Positions 1 to 10,967 of a DNA stretch of 64,000 nucleotides are shown here, piece by piece. The notes beneath the pieces are model-generated. The model was not told where the DNA came from. It did no database searches and was given only the letters and a program-made list of their open reading frames with translations. Numbering within the stretch: position 1 is the stretch's first letter; each line of letters starts with the position of its first letter. Source of the DNA: Isoetes taiwanensis (lineage: Eukaryota; Streptophyta; Lycopodiopsida; Isoetales; Isoetaceae); assembly GCA_021234155.1 (NCBI GenBank), contig JAJEKV010000006.1:10139003-10203002 (forward strand), read 5' to 3'. A program made the translations under genes and the position numbers.

Positions 1-121
1 AGAAATCAAGTCTCCAGAAGCAAAACAGGGAGGGCTTTGATGCCTTGTAAAACTCAGGAAAATTTACAGTAATCTTAATGTTCTATAGAATAGAATAGAT
101 TTGAATTGAAAAGAGTAATAC

Positions 122-569
122 CTTTGCCAAGAGCAGGGGCGGAAGAGTCTGGCGCATGACGATTGTAGACTGAGGCAATTACCACATCTGCCAAGTACGT
201 CAACAAATATCCAAAAGCACAGAGCATAAATGCAAAGGGATAAGTCTTGGAAGTAAGCTCCTGGAAACTGCTATTAGAATCGCCAAGAAAATGCAAAAGA
301 GCGGTGCAGAGGAAAACACCGCCGGCAAAGTGGGTGCCGAGGATGAGGAAACCATCGCTCCACTTAAAAAAGTACGGAGAGATTCCGGCGGCAAAGGTAG
401 AGAAAAAAGTGATGATCAGGCACAGAATTTTGACGACGACGAGGGATTTGGCTCGAAGGTCGACGTGATCTGGGCTGCCGGAATGTGAAGATCCGCCATG
501 GCCGAGCGCCTGCGGCAGAAGCGCCGCTGCAGCATGTGCTGCTATGCAAAGCGCCAAATTTCCCCTCAT
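122..569 (-). CDS. ZIP-family metal transporter, first exon (partial gene)
   Basis: Exon 1 of a ZIP (Zrt/Irt-like) divalent-metal transporter, which in plants moves Zn/Fe/Mn across the plasma or an internal membrane. The start is ATG at 569-567, the first residue of a hydrophobic signal-like segment ([19 protein letters not shown]). A His-containing loop ([13 protein letters not shown]) follows, then three predicted membrane spans: [39 protein letters not shown] with the conserved SPYFFKW upstream; and [19 protein letters not shown]. The pattern resembles the ZIP6/ZIP11-like plant group (family knowledge, not searched). The frame runs to CAAAG|GTATTAC, a good donor with GT at 121-120, so the exon ends at 122. 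The remaining exons, including the metal-binding spans, must lie left of base 1. The open frame extends upstream of the ATG, but that stretch lacks ZIP similarity and holds a TATA motif. No disabling change is visible. Confidence 0.85.
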
Positions 570-600
570 CTTTTTTTCCTTCGACAAATTGGGCGCCCTA

Positions 601-610
601 TCTTTTATAC
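601..610 (-). promoter_or_regulatory. TATA-box-like motif upstream of the ZIP gene
   Basis: On the minus strand this reads GTATAAAAGA, a good plant TATA box, 32-41 bases before the ZIP start codon at 569. Initiation about 30 bases downstream would give a very short leader. No other core element is evident. The rest of 611-1000 is AT-rich with no gene I can support. Confidence 0.45.
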
Positions 611-999
611 CGCCTTTTTTTTCCCAGTCAACCCGTTGCACGTAACCTCGCCTGCTTCTCACGTATTCCCTGGCCCATTCCCTTTGTACTACAACCCTTG
701 TACTACCCCAAGTCTCGTACAAAATATATCCACCTACATGCAACACAGGCTTCCAAATCCCCAACCGCTGCGTAAAAATACAATCTATCTATCTAACCAC
801 GTAATTTTGCCCGTACGGCTCGTGCTCCACGGGATTTTGAATATAAATTCAAGATTATGTGCAGGATTCTAAAAGGACCCCACAATTTGTTTGCCCACAA
901 ATAAAAATTCGAACTGGAAAATAAGGATTGTGACCGGAAATTTAGCAGACTAACTCTTAGTTTTTCGATGCCTCCTCTGCTATAATAATAGTGGTCTAG

Positions 1000-1070
1000 G
1001 GGTTGGTCTAGTGGTAAGGGTGGGGGTTTGGGGGGCAATGTCCAGGGTTCAAGTCTGTGGTAAACCAAAA
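1000..1070 (+). repeat. tRNA-like segment with Pol III A and B boxes (SINE-head-like)
   Basis: TGGTCTAGTGG at 1004-1014 matches the A-box consensus TRGYNNARNNG, and GGTTCAAGTC at 1046-1055 matches the B box. The spacing is tRNA-like. There is no convincing acceptor or anticodon stem, so this is a tRNA-derived repeat head and not a tRNA gene. A T-rich stretch follows at 1070-1078. Related segments recur in the 37-42 kb array. It lies about 130 bases upstream of the LINE-1 ORF and may be an independent SINE fragment or part of that element's 5' region. Confidence 0.5.
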
Positions 1071-1195
1071 TTTTTTTGATGGGAGAGTAAATTTGGCGGA
1101 GACTTTGGCGCTTAAATTAGGCGGAACAGTAATAGGTCAGATTGTTGAACTGTAATAGGTCGAATTGCTGGATTAACCTGTCGGATTGTTGAACG

Positions 1196-1975
1196 ATGTC
1201 CCTGAAAAGGACATCCCGTAAGGGAACTGAACCGTTGGAGGAGGAAGATGACCTGATCCAGTTAGTCCGCAACCTCACAACTGAATTAAAGACAGCAAGA
1301 GAAGAGATAAAGCTTGTTACAAATGAATTGAAAGCTGCCAGAGAAGGGATACGAAATGTCCAGGGAGAGATTAAGACAGTGAAGGATGAATTACAGATGA
1401 TCAAAAGCAGCATAAAAGAGGTGCAATCAGGATTAGATGAAGTAAAGGAGACATTGGATGAAGATTCCTCTCAATCCGATTCTGAACCTGAAAACCATGA
1501 TCATATAATAGCACAGATCACCTCAAATTTAGAGAACAAGGTCACATCTCTGTTTGCACAAGGGCAGGAGAGGTTGTCGGAGCAAGAAGAAAGGACTGTA
1601 AGGGCGAAGAATATCATTGTTGCTGGTCTAAAAGAAGAAGAAGGTGAGAACATTAACGATACCGTTGATATGTTTTTTAAAGAATGCATGCATTTGGTAG
1701 ACCCAGGAGTCTTGTATTGTCGGAGACTTGGCAAAAAGATAGAGGGTAGAAATAGGCTAATTTTGCTAAAATTTGGATCAATTGAAGCACGAACAAGGGT
1801 GATGCAGCACAGAAATCATCTCAATTAAGGGCAGAAACTATGGTTAAATGATGATTTAACACTGCAGCAGCAAAAAGAACGGAGACAACTCTTAGATGAA
1901 GTTAGTAAACTGAAAGATGAGGGAAAAAATGCATATATTGTTAATAACAGATTGGTTGTACGCAATCGAGCATAG
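1196..1975 (+). pseudogene. LINE-1 ORF1-like region (coiled coil plus RNA-binding-like domain)
   Basis: The ATG at 1196 opens a frame rich in heptad-like K/E/L/I (residues about 20-85, with repeats such as ELKTAREEIK and ELKAAREGIR), a clear coiled coil. A domain beginning KNIIVAGLKEEEG and containing CRRLGKK, RLILLKF and RTRVMQHRNHL resembles the RNA-binding C-terminal part of ORF1 proteins of animal-type LINEs. TAA at 1826-1828 interrupts it, yet the same frame continues (LWLNDDLTLQQQKERRQLL) to TAG at 1973-1975. Both stops could come from Gln codons by C-to-T change. Such proteins coat LINE RNA; this copy is unlikely to work. Confidence 0.7.
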
Positions 1976-4900
1976 GGAAACGATGCCTCCAGGCTTCTAA
2001 TTTGGAATGTTCATGGTTTAAATGAGAATACCATCATCAGCAATGATGCTCTGTTTCAAAAATATGATATACTGGCTTTTTTAGAGACATGGGAATCAGA
2101 GACTAGCAGGTTATTGACAATCTCTGGGTTCGACATCATCGATTCAGTCTGGAATCCCATTGGAAACAGCAGAAGGGGATGGGGTGGGATAGCTTGCTAT
2201 GCAAAGAAAAGCACTGTAAAATCTGTCACAATGGAGAAGAAAGATGAACATGCGCAGTATGCCTGGCTAAAAATTCGCACAAATAAGGCAGATGTATACA
2301 TTGCAATTGCTTATTTTGCGCCGTTAGATCCTCAGCCTGCTGCGGTCTATTCAAAAAAAGGTTTGAGTTCTGATGATCCTTTTCTTCACTTCGTCGTTGA
2401 TGTCTTGAAATATCAGCAAAAAGGACCAGTTTTCATAATGGGTGACTTAAATGGCAGAATCAGTAACATGCAAGCCACGCTGCTGTCAGGAGAAGGCAAT
2501 GAATTGTGGTTAGAAGAGTTAACTGCCAAACATGATGCTTGGCCAAGAACATCCGCAGATTATATGCAAAATAAGATGGGAAAACATGTTCTTGCATTAT
2601 GCGAATCATTTAATATGATAATTTACAATGGCCTTAAAAAATATCCTGGCTCTGGAGAACTTACATGCTTTCAGCCCAATGGTTGCAGTACCGTTGATTT
2701 GTGAATTGGTGAACCAGGCAATATACAGCTCATATCAGAATTTAGTGTTATGGACAGGAATCCAGACTCGGACCATGCACCATTGCACATATGTTTGGAT
2801 ATGAAATGCAATAAAAGTAGGCCATCGGTTTTGCCACAACCGAAATTAAGGGTGAGCTATAAATTAGCATCCAGGTATGAAGATAGACTGGCGGAAAAAC
2901 TGGAAAACATAAAATGGGATGACAGCAAAGAAAAAAATCTGCAAGTGCAGCATTTGATACAAGATGTTGCATCCTCTGTTTTCGGATATACAAACCCACA
3001 GGGAAAAAAGAAAAGAGATAGTAAATGGTTTTATAGAGAATGCTTTGATGCAAAGAGGGCATTTAAACAGAGTAAAGGGATGCGAGATCTGAAACATTAT
3101 AAGAATATAGTTAAAAGAAAGAAAAGAGAATGGTTACGGCAGCATCAAGAGATTGTAATGAAGGAACAAGAGATAGACCCAAAAAAGTTTTTTAACAGAT
3201 GCAAAAAGCATACGAGCATAGGCAATATACAAAGAGATGATCTCTTTAATTTGGTAAAGGCCTTATATCAGACTCCTCATGTAGAGGGTTTTGCATATAG
3301 TGGAGAGCCGTCACTGCTTTTTACGCACACTGATGTCTCAGACGCGCTTAAAAACATGGCAAATGGCCGCGCATGTGATTCAAATGGGCTGACAATTGAG
3401 CTTCTGAAATGGGGAGGATCCAAGTTACATGAAATTCTTGCTGATTTATGTAATGATGCTTTGAAAAATGGATTTCCAGATACGTGGTGCTTGAATAGGA
3501 TTGTACCTATTCATAAAACTGGTAGTAGAGATGATGTGCGGAACTATCGGACCATTTTGGTAAGCAATGCATTTGCTAAATTATTTGCGTCTATGCTAGA
3601 ACGGAAATTGTCCTTATGGGCAGATGAAAATGATATTCGGGCCTTTAGTCAAGCAGGTTTTAGAACTGATCATTCCACTTTGGATCATCTAGTTACACTG
3701 AGAGTGTTATCTGAAAGTGGTAAGGGTGCCGGTAATAGAAGATATCTTGCTTTTATAGATCTCACCAAGGCCTTTGATACAGTTGAGAGGAAGGATCTTG
3801 CATATAGATTGGAAATGCTACAAGTTCCAGAGGAACTTCGTCATGCAGTTGCATGCTTATATGATAGGGTGCTAGTAGAACTATCTTTCCCATTTACAGG
3901 GCCAGAAAAAGTGCAGAATACGATCGGGGTCAAGCAAGGTTGTCCCTGTTCTCCAACTCTTTTTGGATTGTTCATAGATGAACTAGAAAATTGGATGACG
4001 AGGCTTGGAGGGTTAGGAGCCCATTTGGGAAGGTATGCTTTGCAGCTTCTGCTTTTTGCTAATGATATTGTATTAATTTCAAAGAACCCAGCTGGACTGC
4101 AGCGTCATCTAGATGTATTATGTGGTTTTTGTGAAGAAAAAAGCATGAGGGTCAATCCCGATAAATCAAAGATAATGGTGATAGGGGGCCGGGATACCAC
4201 ATAATTTTATGTAGGTGGTGCTCCACTTGAACAGGTCACTAATTATAAGTATTTAGGAATTGAAGTGTCAAATAACTATAAGTGGACATTGGCAGCCCGA
4301 AAGCGTGCATCGGTGGTCTCGAGCATTTTACAAAAGATGATGAATCAAAGGTGTAAAATCAATAATTTTGAACATTGGCGACTGAAGAAACTCTTTTTTG
4401 GGATACAAGTTAAGACAGTGGTTCTTTATGGAAGCCCAGTTTGGGGGCCAGGCTTGTCTTTAAAGGGGTGGAGTGATCTAGAAAAGATCCAAAAAAGATT
4501 CTTGATAGGTGAATTGGGAGTCAAGGTGCAAACTCCTTATTGCATGATGTTGGCTGAAACAGGTCTGCTACCTCTTGAGGTAGAGGCATTGTGCAGAACT
4601 ATCTCATTTGTTAACAGAGTTCTAGATATGGACACTGACTGGTTACCTTACCAAGCCCTTATGCATAGCACAAAAGGTTGGTATGTCGATGTCAAGAGAT
4701 GGGCAAGGAAATGGCTTGGTGTTGAAATTGGCCCTTATCTCAGAAATTTGAAGAAATACATGATTATGTGGCTGCACGGGCGATTCGCAAACTTTGGCAA
4801 GTAGACGAAGATAAGGATGTGAAAAAGAAGTTTTACTTGACTAATCTAAACGATCTGACAAAGTATAAAGAGCAGCCTTATCTACTCTCATGTATCAGCA

Positions 4901-5235
4901 GGAAGAAACGCATGCTTATTTCGCAAATGAGATTATCATCTTATAACTTGCGAATTGAGACCGGTAGGTGGGATGACACACCCCATGAGGAGCGGTTTTG
5001 TCCAAGTTGTTTAGAACCAGCTATTGAAGATGAAGAACACGCACTCTTGAAATGCACAGCATACGAACAGGTAAGGGCTCGTTATGGCATTATAGCCTTA
5101 ACACTTGGTGAACTTTTTCTTCTGCCTGCACATACTTTGTATTCATATTTTAGAGATCTTTTGAAAGAAAGAGAAGACATAATTGAGCTTTTCACTCTTA
5201 TGAGAGATTTTGACATTGACGGCGCTCTGAATTAA
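1976..5235 (+). pseudogene. LINE-1 endonuclease - reverse transcriptase - zinc-knuckle region
   Basis: Directly after the 1973 TAG the same frame encodes an APE-type endonuclease: LLIWNVHGLNEN, FLETW, GDLNGRIS (about 2441-2464) and SDHAPL (2769-2786). The reverse transcriptase follows, with DLTKAFDTVERKD (about 3757-3795) and KQGCPCSPTLFGLFID (about 3931-3978). The catalytic YADD/FADD box reads FAND (4055-4066), so the first Asp is Asn. TGA at 2702 and TAA at 4202 interrupt the frame. A one-base frame change near 4750 leads to the C-terminal part (IETGRW, then FCPSC...IEDEEHALLKC), a CxxC-H-C zinc knuckle, ending with TAA at 5233-5235. The stops and FAND make this copy inactive. Confidence 0.82.
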
Positions 5236-5267
5236 GTGCCAAAGTACTAATTTGTAATCTTTTTTTT

Positions 5268-5332
5268 GCCATAGAGGCCTGGGGGCCTAAATGGCTTGAT
5301 TAATAAAATAAATAAATAAATAAATATCTCAC
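5268..5332 (+). repeat. LINE-1 3'-terminal stem-loop and (AAAT)n tail
   Basis: Outer stem GCCAT (5268-5272) pairs with ATGGC (5291-5295); inner stem AGGCC (5275-5279) pairs with GGCCT (5284-5288) around a TGGG loop. The element then ends in an (AAAT)n run at about 5306-5332. The same two-part fold recurs in four other LINE 3' ends here (9804, 19849, 23399, 43661), so it is probably the structure the reverse transcriptase recognises. Confidence 0.7.
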
Positions 5333-5334
5333 TT

Positions 5335-5867
5335 ATCATTTCTCGAGGTGTATTTTCTTCCCTGCTTTATCTTGCTCAATTTTTTTTCCCTCCTCCTCCT
5401 CACTGGCAGTGCTGACGACATGGTAAAAAAATATCTGTTCACCCCGCTTTCCAATGTTATTCCAACTCCAAGCAGATCATTGAAAATTTAAAAACTTACC
5501 CTAAAAAGTCCATGAATATCCCTTGCACCATTTCTTTCAACTAAGAATATATTCAAAACCTTATAAGAGAGGACGACAATGTTGCTCTGGTGCATGCTTG
5601 AGTCTAGTTTGGCAAATATATGTATACTCGTAATGGTGCCCGGCGTTGCCGGGCATAGGTACGGTTTCATTGCTAGGAACCATGAGGTTATAGATGTAGT
5701 TCCAATTTATATACAAAAATGTGGTGCTAGGTTTGTTGAGTTGCCCCAGTATGACAATCAACTGTGTTGTTTTTTAATTTATGCATTTGTAGATTCAACA
5801 ATGATATGCATTGAAATAATAATGATTTTTTTTTGGGAGCATTTTAAAGTTGTATATCAGTGGTTGA
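5335..5867. other. Non-genic interval with Helitron end
   Basis: Apart from the Helitron terminus at 5627-5672, this stretch is AT-rich and has no gene I can support. It leads into repeat unit U1 at about 5868. Confidence 0.5.
5627..5672 (-). mobile_element. Helitron 3' terminus (minus strand)
   Basis: Read on the minus strand, CCGTACCTAT precedes a perfect hairpin (GCCCGGC - AAC - GCCGGGC, 5654-5638). Eleven bases follow, ending ATTACGAG at 5627, with T next. This is the Helitron 3'-end layout (hairpin, 10-12 nt, CTRR, host T), with CTAG changed to CGAG. A sister end at 19279 keeps CTAG. The element would extend rightward from here, but I could not find its 5' TC end. Confidence 0.6.
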
Positions 5868-6715
5868 GAGAGGGATGATGGATGACATGTAGACTGAATG
5901 TATGTAGATGCAATCAAATGTAAAAGGAGACTACCTTGAAGTTGAAGGAAGATATTATAGTTGTAGGATGTAAATTACCAACCCATTCACCCATGTCGAG
6001 TCACAACAAATAGACCATTTCATTTTATTTGAGTGAACAATGTTATTGCTCTGCTGATGCTTTAGAATCCATGGTTTTTGAGATCATGTCGTAAATTCTT
6101 TATCTTGTACTAACGAATACTGCAATAAACTTTGCAAGATGTTCAAGTTTCTATATACGTGAAGGGTAAAATCCAATTGCATGTGGGTATTTAGTATAAT
6201 TCTAGCTCTTTTTCTTTTGTTTTATCTTATTGTTTTTTTCCATATAGTTGTTATGTAGGAAGTGACAACAATATGCAGCGGCGTACTTCATTTATTTGTT
6301 GGGGATCATTGGATTTGCAATATAATGCTAGGCATTTAGGTGCAAACCTTTTCATATATGTAATGCCGCAGTTTTACAATTATCTGCTAGGCATTTAGGT
6401 CTTTGACATAATTATGTTTTGAACCTCCATCCCATTGTTTTGCATGATGAAAGGATCTAGTATAGAAATAATCTGTTAAGCACCTTGATTCACAGGAAGC
6501 CAAATGGGACTTTGTATGAGCACTTTAGAGAAATGATGAAACCCTTCCTCTGTCCATAATATAAAGGTGGCAATCCCATCTTGACAGCTTCCTAAAGCTA
6601 AGACATGGGGAAAAAGAATGTATTTTTCAGGACCTGAATAGACAAATAATCATCATGTTAGTAGAAGTAGGGTGAAAATTCTACATTGTATAACTGATCC
6701 ATGAAGTTCCTTTTT

Positions 6716-9540
6716 TCCACATGCCAAGAGCAACTTTTATAACACTCATTCGGATGTGGATAGATTGGAGCCCTATATCGATCTATATGATGACATATAG
6801 CAGCACAAATAGTTGGGCAAGGTTATGTTGCTTGGCGACTTTAATGCACGCACAGGAGCCGAGCAGGTCCCAAAATTTGAGCCCCTGGCAGAAGACATCT
6901 TGTAGTTGAACCCCGCAGAGGTGGCTTGGTCAAGGATATCAGACGACAACCATATTTCGCGCTATGGCAGGCAGTTGTTGTTGCTGGGTACTATCTTTGA
7001 CCTGGTTATTTGTAATGGGTTGGCACATTGGCCATCTTCCAGCCGCTGCACTTGTAGACAGGAGAACCAAGGGGGCGGCTCCAGTGTGGTGGATTATCTG
7101 CTGGTTGAGAAACAAGATCTGCACTTGATTACCCATTTTTCCATTGGAACAGACACTCGGGACGACGAAGTGGACTCGGACCACCAGCCCCTGTTCGTGC
7201 ATCTCCATTGGCAAGCTCCCCGTGCATCTACTGCCTCAACACCCCAGGTGCCCCAGCTGTGCCTGGACTATGATCGTGCAGGGACCTATGCCCAGCTGCT
7301 TGAGCATGACCTGGCAAGACTGCTGCAACTCCCCACACTTCAACAGCAATCTGCTCAGCTGACTCACCTGCTTCTGACAGCTGCTGAGAGATGCTTTGGG
7401 AGAGGCCGCTCACGGCGAACCTCGGGTGCTACCACCTTCCCCCGCAACAGATGGTTCGATGATGAGTGTCGAGAGCTCAAACGCACACGCCGGCAAGTCA
7501 CGGATCCCACCTCCCGCCCACTGGCCATCAGTCAATACCGCTCCTTCCTCAAGAACAAGAAAGCCAGATACCTCGCAGAGCATCAGCAACAGATGTTTGG
7601 TCTCCTGGATCGGCACTCCAAGACATTCTGGAGAAGGGTCTTGAGTAAGATTGCACAGCCCACAGGGAACATCACCTCGGAGCAATGGGTACACTACTTG
7701 CAACAGCTTTACAACCCGCTCGGGGGCCGGACACTAGTCCCTCCACAGATAGGCATGGCTCTGGTCGTCACAGAGGGGGATGTCATCATGGGCCTATAAC
7801 GTCTAACTAATGGGAAGGCAGCAGATTTAGATGGCATGCAGGCGGAACTTCTGAAATGGGCTGGGCCTCCACTGGTGTCTGTCCTCACGGCATTATTCAA
7901 TAAAGCATTGCAAGAAGGCTTCCCTCCCCAGTGGACCACTAGTAGATTTGTGCTCATATACAAGGCAGGGGACCCTCAATGCCCGGCCAACTATCATACT
8001 ATTATGGTCAGCTCTCTCTTTGCAAAACTGTTGGCCGGCATCCTTGAGCAGCGGCTGACAATATGGGTAGAGGAGGCGATGTGTGCGAGCTCTCACAAAG
8101 CGGGGGCTTTCGGCCGGGCATTCCACCATTGATCATATCTTCACTCTGCGCACATTGATTGAGGATAGCAGGAATCACCGACAAAACCTATACTGTTGTT
8201 TCATGGATTTCGCAAAAGCTTTTGACACAGTGCCCCGGGACAAGTTATAGGACATCCGCGGCGCAGTGGGGACCCCCTTGACTTGCGAGAATCGCATTAT
8301 ATAGGCTATAATGAGGCATGCTCGAAGTCGTATCACATCGTCAGGACAGCCGATAATCAGTAGTATTGGAGTGCGTCAGGGTTGCCCCCTCTCCCCCACA
8401 CTCTTTGGCCTATACATTCACCAGATGGAAGATTGGCTCTCTGAGCATGGAGGTGCGGACGCCCATCTCATGCATCACACAATCCGGCAACTCATATATG
8501 CTGACGATGTCGACCTCCTGGCCTACACTCCAGAGGACATGCAACGTCACCTAGATGCTCTTGACACTTTTTGCTGATTCACTGGCATGCGAGTTAACTT
8601 GGCCAAAACTAGGGTGCTGCTAGTTTCATCATCCCGTCAGCCAAGGCTTCCCTCATTCACTTACCAGGGACAAGATGTAGAGGTGGCTTCGACCTACAAG
8701 TACTTGGGGATCGAGTTCTCTACTACCACCCATTGGGATGCTGCCATCAGGTTGCGGGTCACGGCGGGTTGGAAAGCACTATATGCCATGCAAAACAACA
8801 GTCACAAGGCAGAGTTGTATGCCTGGGGCCACTAGTCACACTTGTTTCGGGCCTTGGTCGAGCCGGTCCTTTTGTATGGGGCAGAAGTGTGGGGTCCGGT
8901 GATATCCCTCAACACCTGGAATTATCTCGAGAAGGTGCAGAAAGCATTCTTGGCACGAGCCCTTGGGGTAAAGTCCACAGTTCCAGGAGATAGGTTTTCT
9001 ACCCCTTCAATGGGCTGCATTGGAATGCCATATCATTTACTTCCAGAAAGTGGTCGCTATGGGTGATACACGTTTTCCCAACCTTGCTTTGGCCATGGCG
9101 ATAGGTCCTTAACGCCTAAAAGCCTGCTGGAAGGACAAGCAAGCTCAGTGGTTCTCACACTGGGATGTACAGGCAAACAGATGCGTACATGTAAGGACAA
9201 AGAAAGATCACAAGGCACTTAAGCTGTACCTAGATGCTACTTTCCTTCGCAAGCTCTGGGATGCAGATGCTCTGACGCACGTTAAGCTGGCACACTATCA
9301 GCAGCAAGTCAATCCTAGGCTCATGAGAGGCCCACACCAGTACTTGTACACCCAGTTGCCCATGAAGAAGCACAAACTTATAGCTTCAATTCGCATGGGT
9401 GCACATCGCCTCTGCATTGAGACAGGACGTTGGGCTCGAGAGGCACGAGAGCAAAGGCTTTGCCAGTGTTGCCACCAGGGTGCCATTGAGGATGAATGTC
9501 ATGCCCTCCAGATCTGCCCATCGTTTGCCCATATCTGAGA
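6716..9540 (+). pseudogene. LINE-2 endonuclease/reverse transcriptase remnant
   Basis: The endonuclease part runs from about 6716, with GDFNART near 6834 and DSDHQPL near 7174. RT motifs follow: NGKAADLDGMQAELLKW, DFAKAFDTVPRDK (about 8206-8244), RQGCPLSPTLFGLYI (about 8374-8418) and an intact YADD at 8497-8508. The C-terminal zinc knuckle (IETGRW, RLCQCC...IEDECHALQIC) is near 9418-9515. Stops include TAG at 6903, TAA at 7797, TAG near 8248, TGA at 8575 and TAG at 8833. The frame moves from 3 to 1 near 8130 and later to 2. It is not functional. Confidence 0.8.
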
Positions 9541-9803
9541 GCGGTATGTTCGATTACTAGTGCCTGGCCAACATTGCATGAGTTATTGAATACGGCGTCA
9601 GTGGGTTTGTTGGGGTCATACCTCCAGGAGATTATGGATGCACGGACTCAGTTGTCTCCTCCAGGACGGTATTGAACTGTCCCATACAATTGTACAGCGT
9701 GCCATCATACTTATTACTGCTAAGGTTTTTCCCTCGAAAACCCTTCGGGGCGGGGGTTTTTTAATCCTGTCAGTAATACACTTGGTGCTCTCTTTTTGTT
9801 TGG

Positions 9804-9935
9804 GTCCCATAGGCCAATCGGTCTCTGTGGACGCTAAAAAATCTATTCTATTCTATTCTATTCTATTCTATTCTATTCTATTCTATTCTATTCTATTCTA
9901 TTCTATTCTATTCTATTCTATTCTATTCTATTCTA
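9804..9935 (+). repeat. LINE-2 3' stem-loop and (TATTC)n tail
   Basis: Outer stem GTCC (9804-9807) pairs with GGAC (9829-9832); inner stem AGGCC (9811-9815) pairs with GGTCT (9820-9824, one G-T pair) around AATC. The tail of about 18 TATTC units runs from 9843 to 9935. The tail unit differs from that of LINE-1 although the stem-loop is shared. Confidence 0.75.
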
Positions 9936-10783
9936 AAATGTCATAATGATGCCTGAATATATTATGCATCAAGATATTTGCTCCATAGCTAAATCAATGA
10001 GTCAGACACACAATCACCATTAGACGACACAACTTGGGTCATCTTTTGTCTGAAAAGTGCTGAATCGTGAATAGGACGAAACTTAAGATTGAGTAAAGAG
10101 AGAAAGCTGCATGAGAAATCTGACACGATACAGTAGAAGGCAGGCTTTTGAAGGTATTGTTTTCGTATTGTTATCCTTCCAAGCAAACTCACAAAGAACT
10201 ATAGTCTCAGTTCACTGAAGAACATCTCTAGCTTGGATCAAGACCAAATCTGTTGTATACCCTTGGATTGGAATTGTATTAACAGAAAATGCATAGCAGC
10301 TTTTATGCATGCATAGTCATAGTCATAGTCATAGTTAGTATATGGAGATATGGCTTATATTGCCTTCCCAGCTGTATACCCATTGCTGAGACAACCATTA
10401 TGTTACAGTAAGAAAAGGAAAGGAGAAACCTTAGCTCAATAGAACACATGAGTGTGGGGACTATGGCATCGAAACTGTATGTTGAGTACACAGGATTCGT
10501 CGATGTGGAGATTAACATCTATAAGTAAACACTGGATAAATTCAAAGGCGTAAACACAACAAACAGAATGGAGTACACTCAATATTCACCTAAATTGTGA
10601 AAAGTTATGGATAGTCCTTTTAGCTTTTTTAATTTGCTCTCTTTAGATGACTTGATGTGGCTCCATGCGACAGGGGATGGATTCTTGAGAATAATAGCAA
10701 TTATCTGTTACTTGCAATATAAATTAGAGGATTGCAACCTACAAACCTATTTCGGAAAACTACATCTGAAAGCTTGCTAGGAG

Positions 10784-10967
10784 GCTGGTATTCAAAGGCA
10801 CTATGTGTGTGGCTGGCTTTGATACCTATGATCCTCTTAGTGGCCAAGAGTACTTGGCAATGGCAAATGAAGGATGCTGGTATTCAAAGGCACCATGTGG
10901 CATTGGAGTCTTGATACCTATGATGCTCTGAGTGGGCAAGAGTGCTTGGCAATAGCAAATAAAAGAA
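10784..10967 (+). repeat. Two tandem 92-bp repeats inside U1
   Basis: Two adjacent copies start with GCTGGTATTCAAAGGCAC at 10784 and 10876 and both contain a 'tacctatgat...ctt ggcaat' core. The matching pair in U2 lies at about 30441-30615. No coding frame. The rest of 9936-12820 is U1 sequence with no gene I can see. Confidence 0.6.

Larger units (their letters stand above)
1080..5334 (+). mobile_element. LINE-1: non-LTR retrotransposon, almost complete, decayed
   Basis: A coiled-coil ORF1-like region, an APE-type endonuclease, a reverse transcriptase and a C-terminal zinc knuckle occur in order on one strand, followed by a 3' UTR with a stem-loop and an (AAAT)n tail instead of poly(A). From 1196 to about 4750 all coding segments share one reading frame, interrupted only by stop codons. 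A single frame change near 4750 leads into the zinc-knuckle part. The 5' boundary is uncertain; 1080-1195 carries repeated GGATTGTTGAAC-like phrases and may be the 5' UTR. The domain layout and the IETGRW/IEDE zinc-knuckle region differ from the usual plant L1 type seen at 49-51 kb. LINE-2 and LINE-3 in this window are relatives. Confidence 0.85.
6713..9935 (+). mobile_element. LINE-2: 5'-truncated non-LTR retrotransposon
   Basis: Same family type as LINE-1. It begins inside the endonuclease domain and ends with the shared 3' stem-loop (9804-9832) and a long (TATTC)n tail (9843-9935). The unit U2 gives the empty site: U1 and U2 match up to about 6712 and again from about 9936. About 260 bp present in U2 (26758-27017) is missing here, so insertion or later change removed target DNA. 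Upstream of the stem-loop, 9720-9770 carries a CG-rich hairpin (AAAACCC with GGGTTTT), also seen in LINE-3. Confidence 0.85.

Noticed and set aside
9638-9946. 102-codon frame over the (TATTC)n tail
   Set aside because: Its C-terminus is only the microsatellite translated; it lies in the LINE-2 3' UTR.
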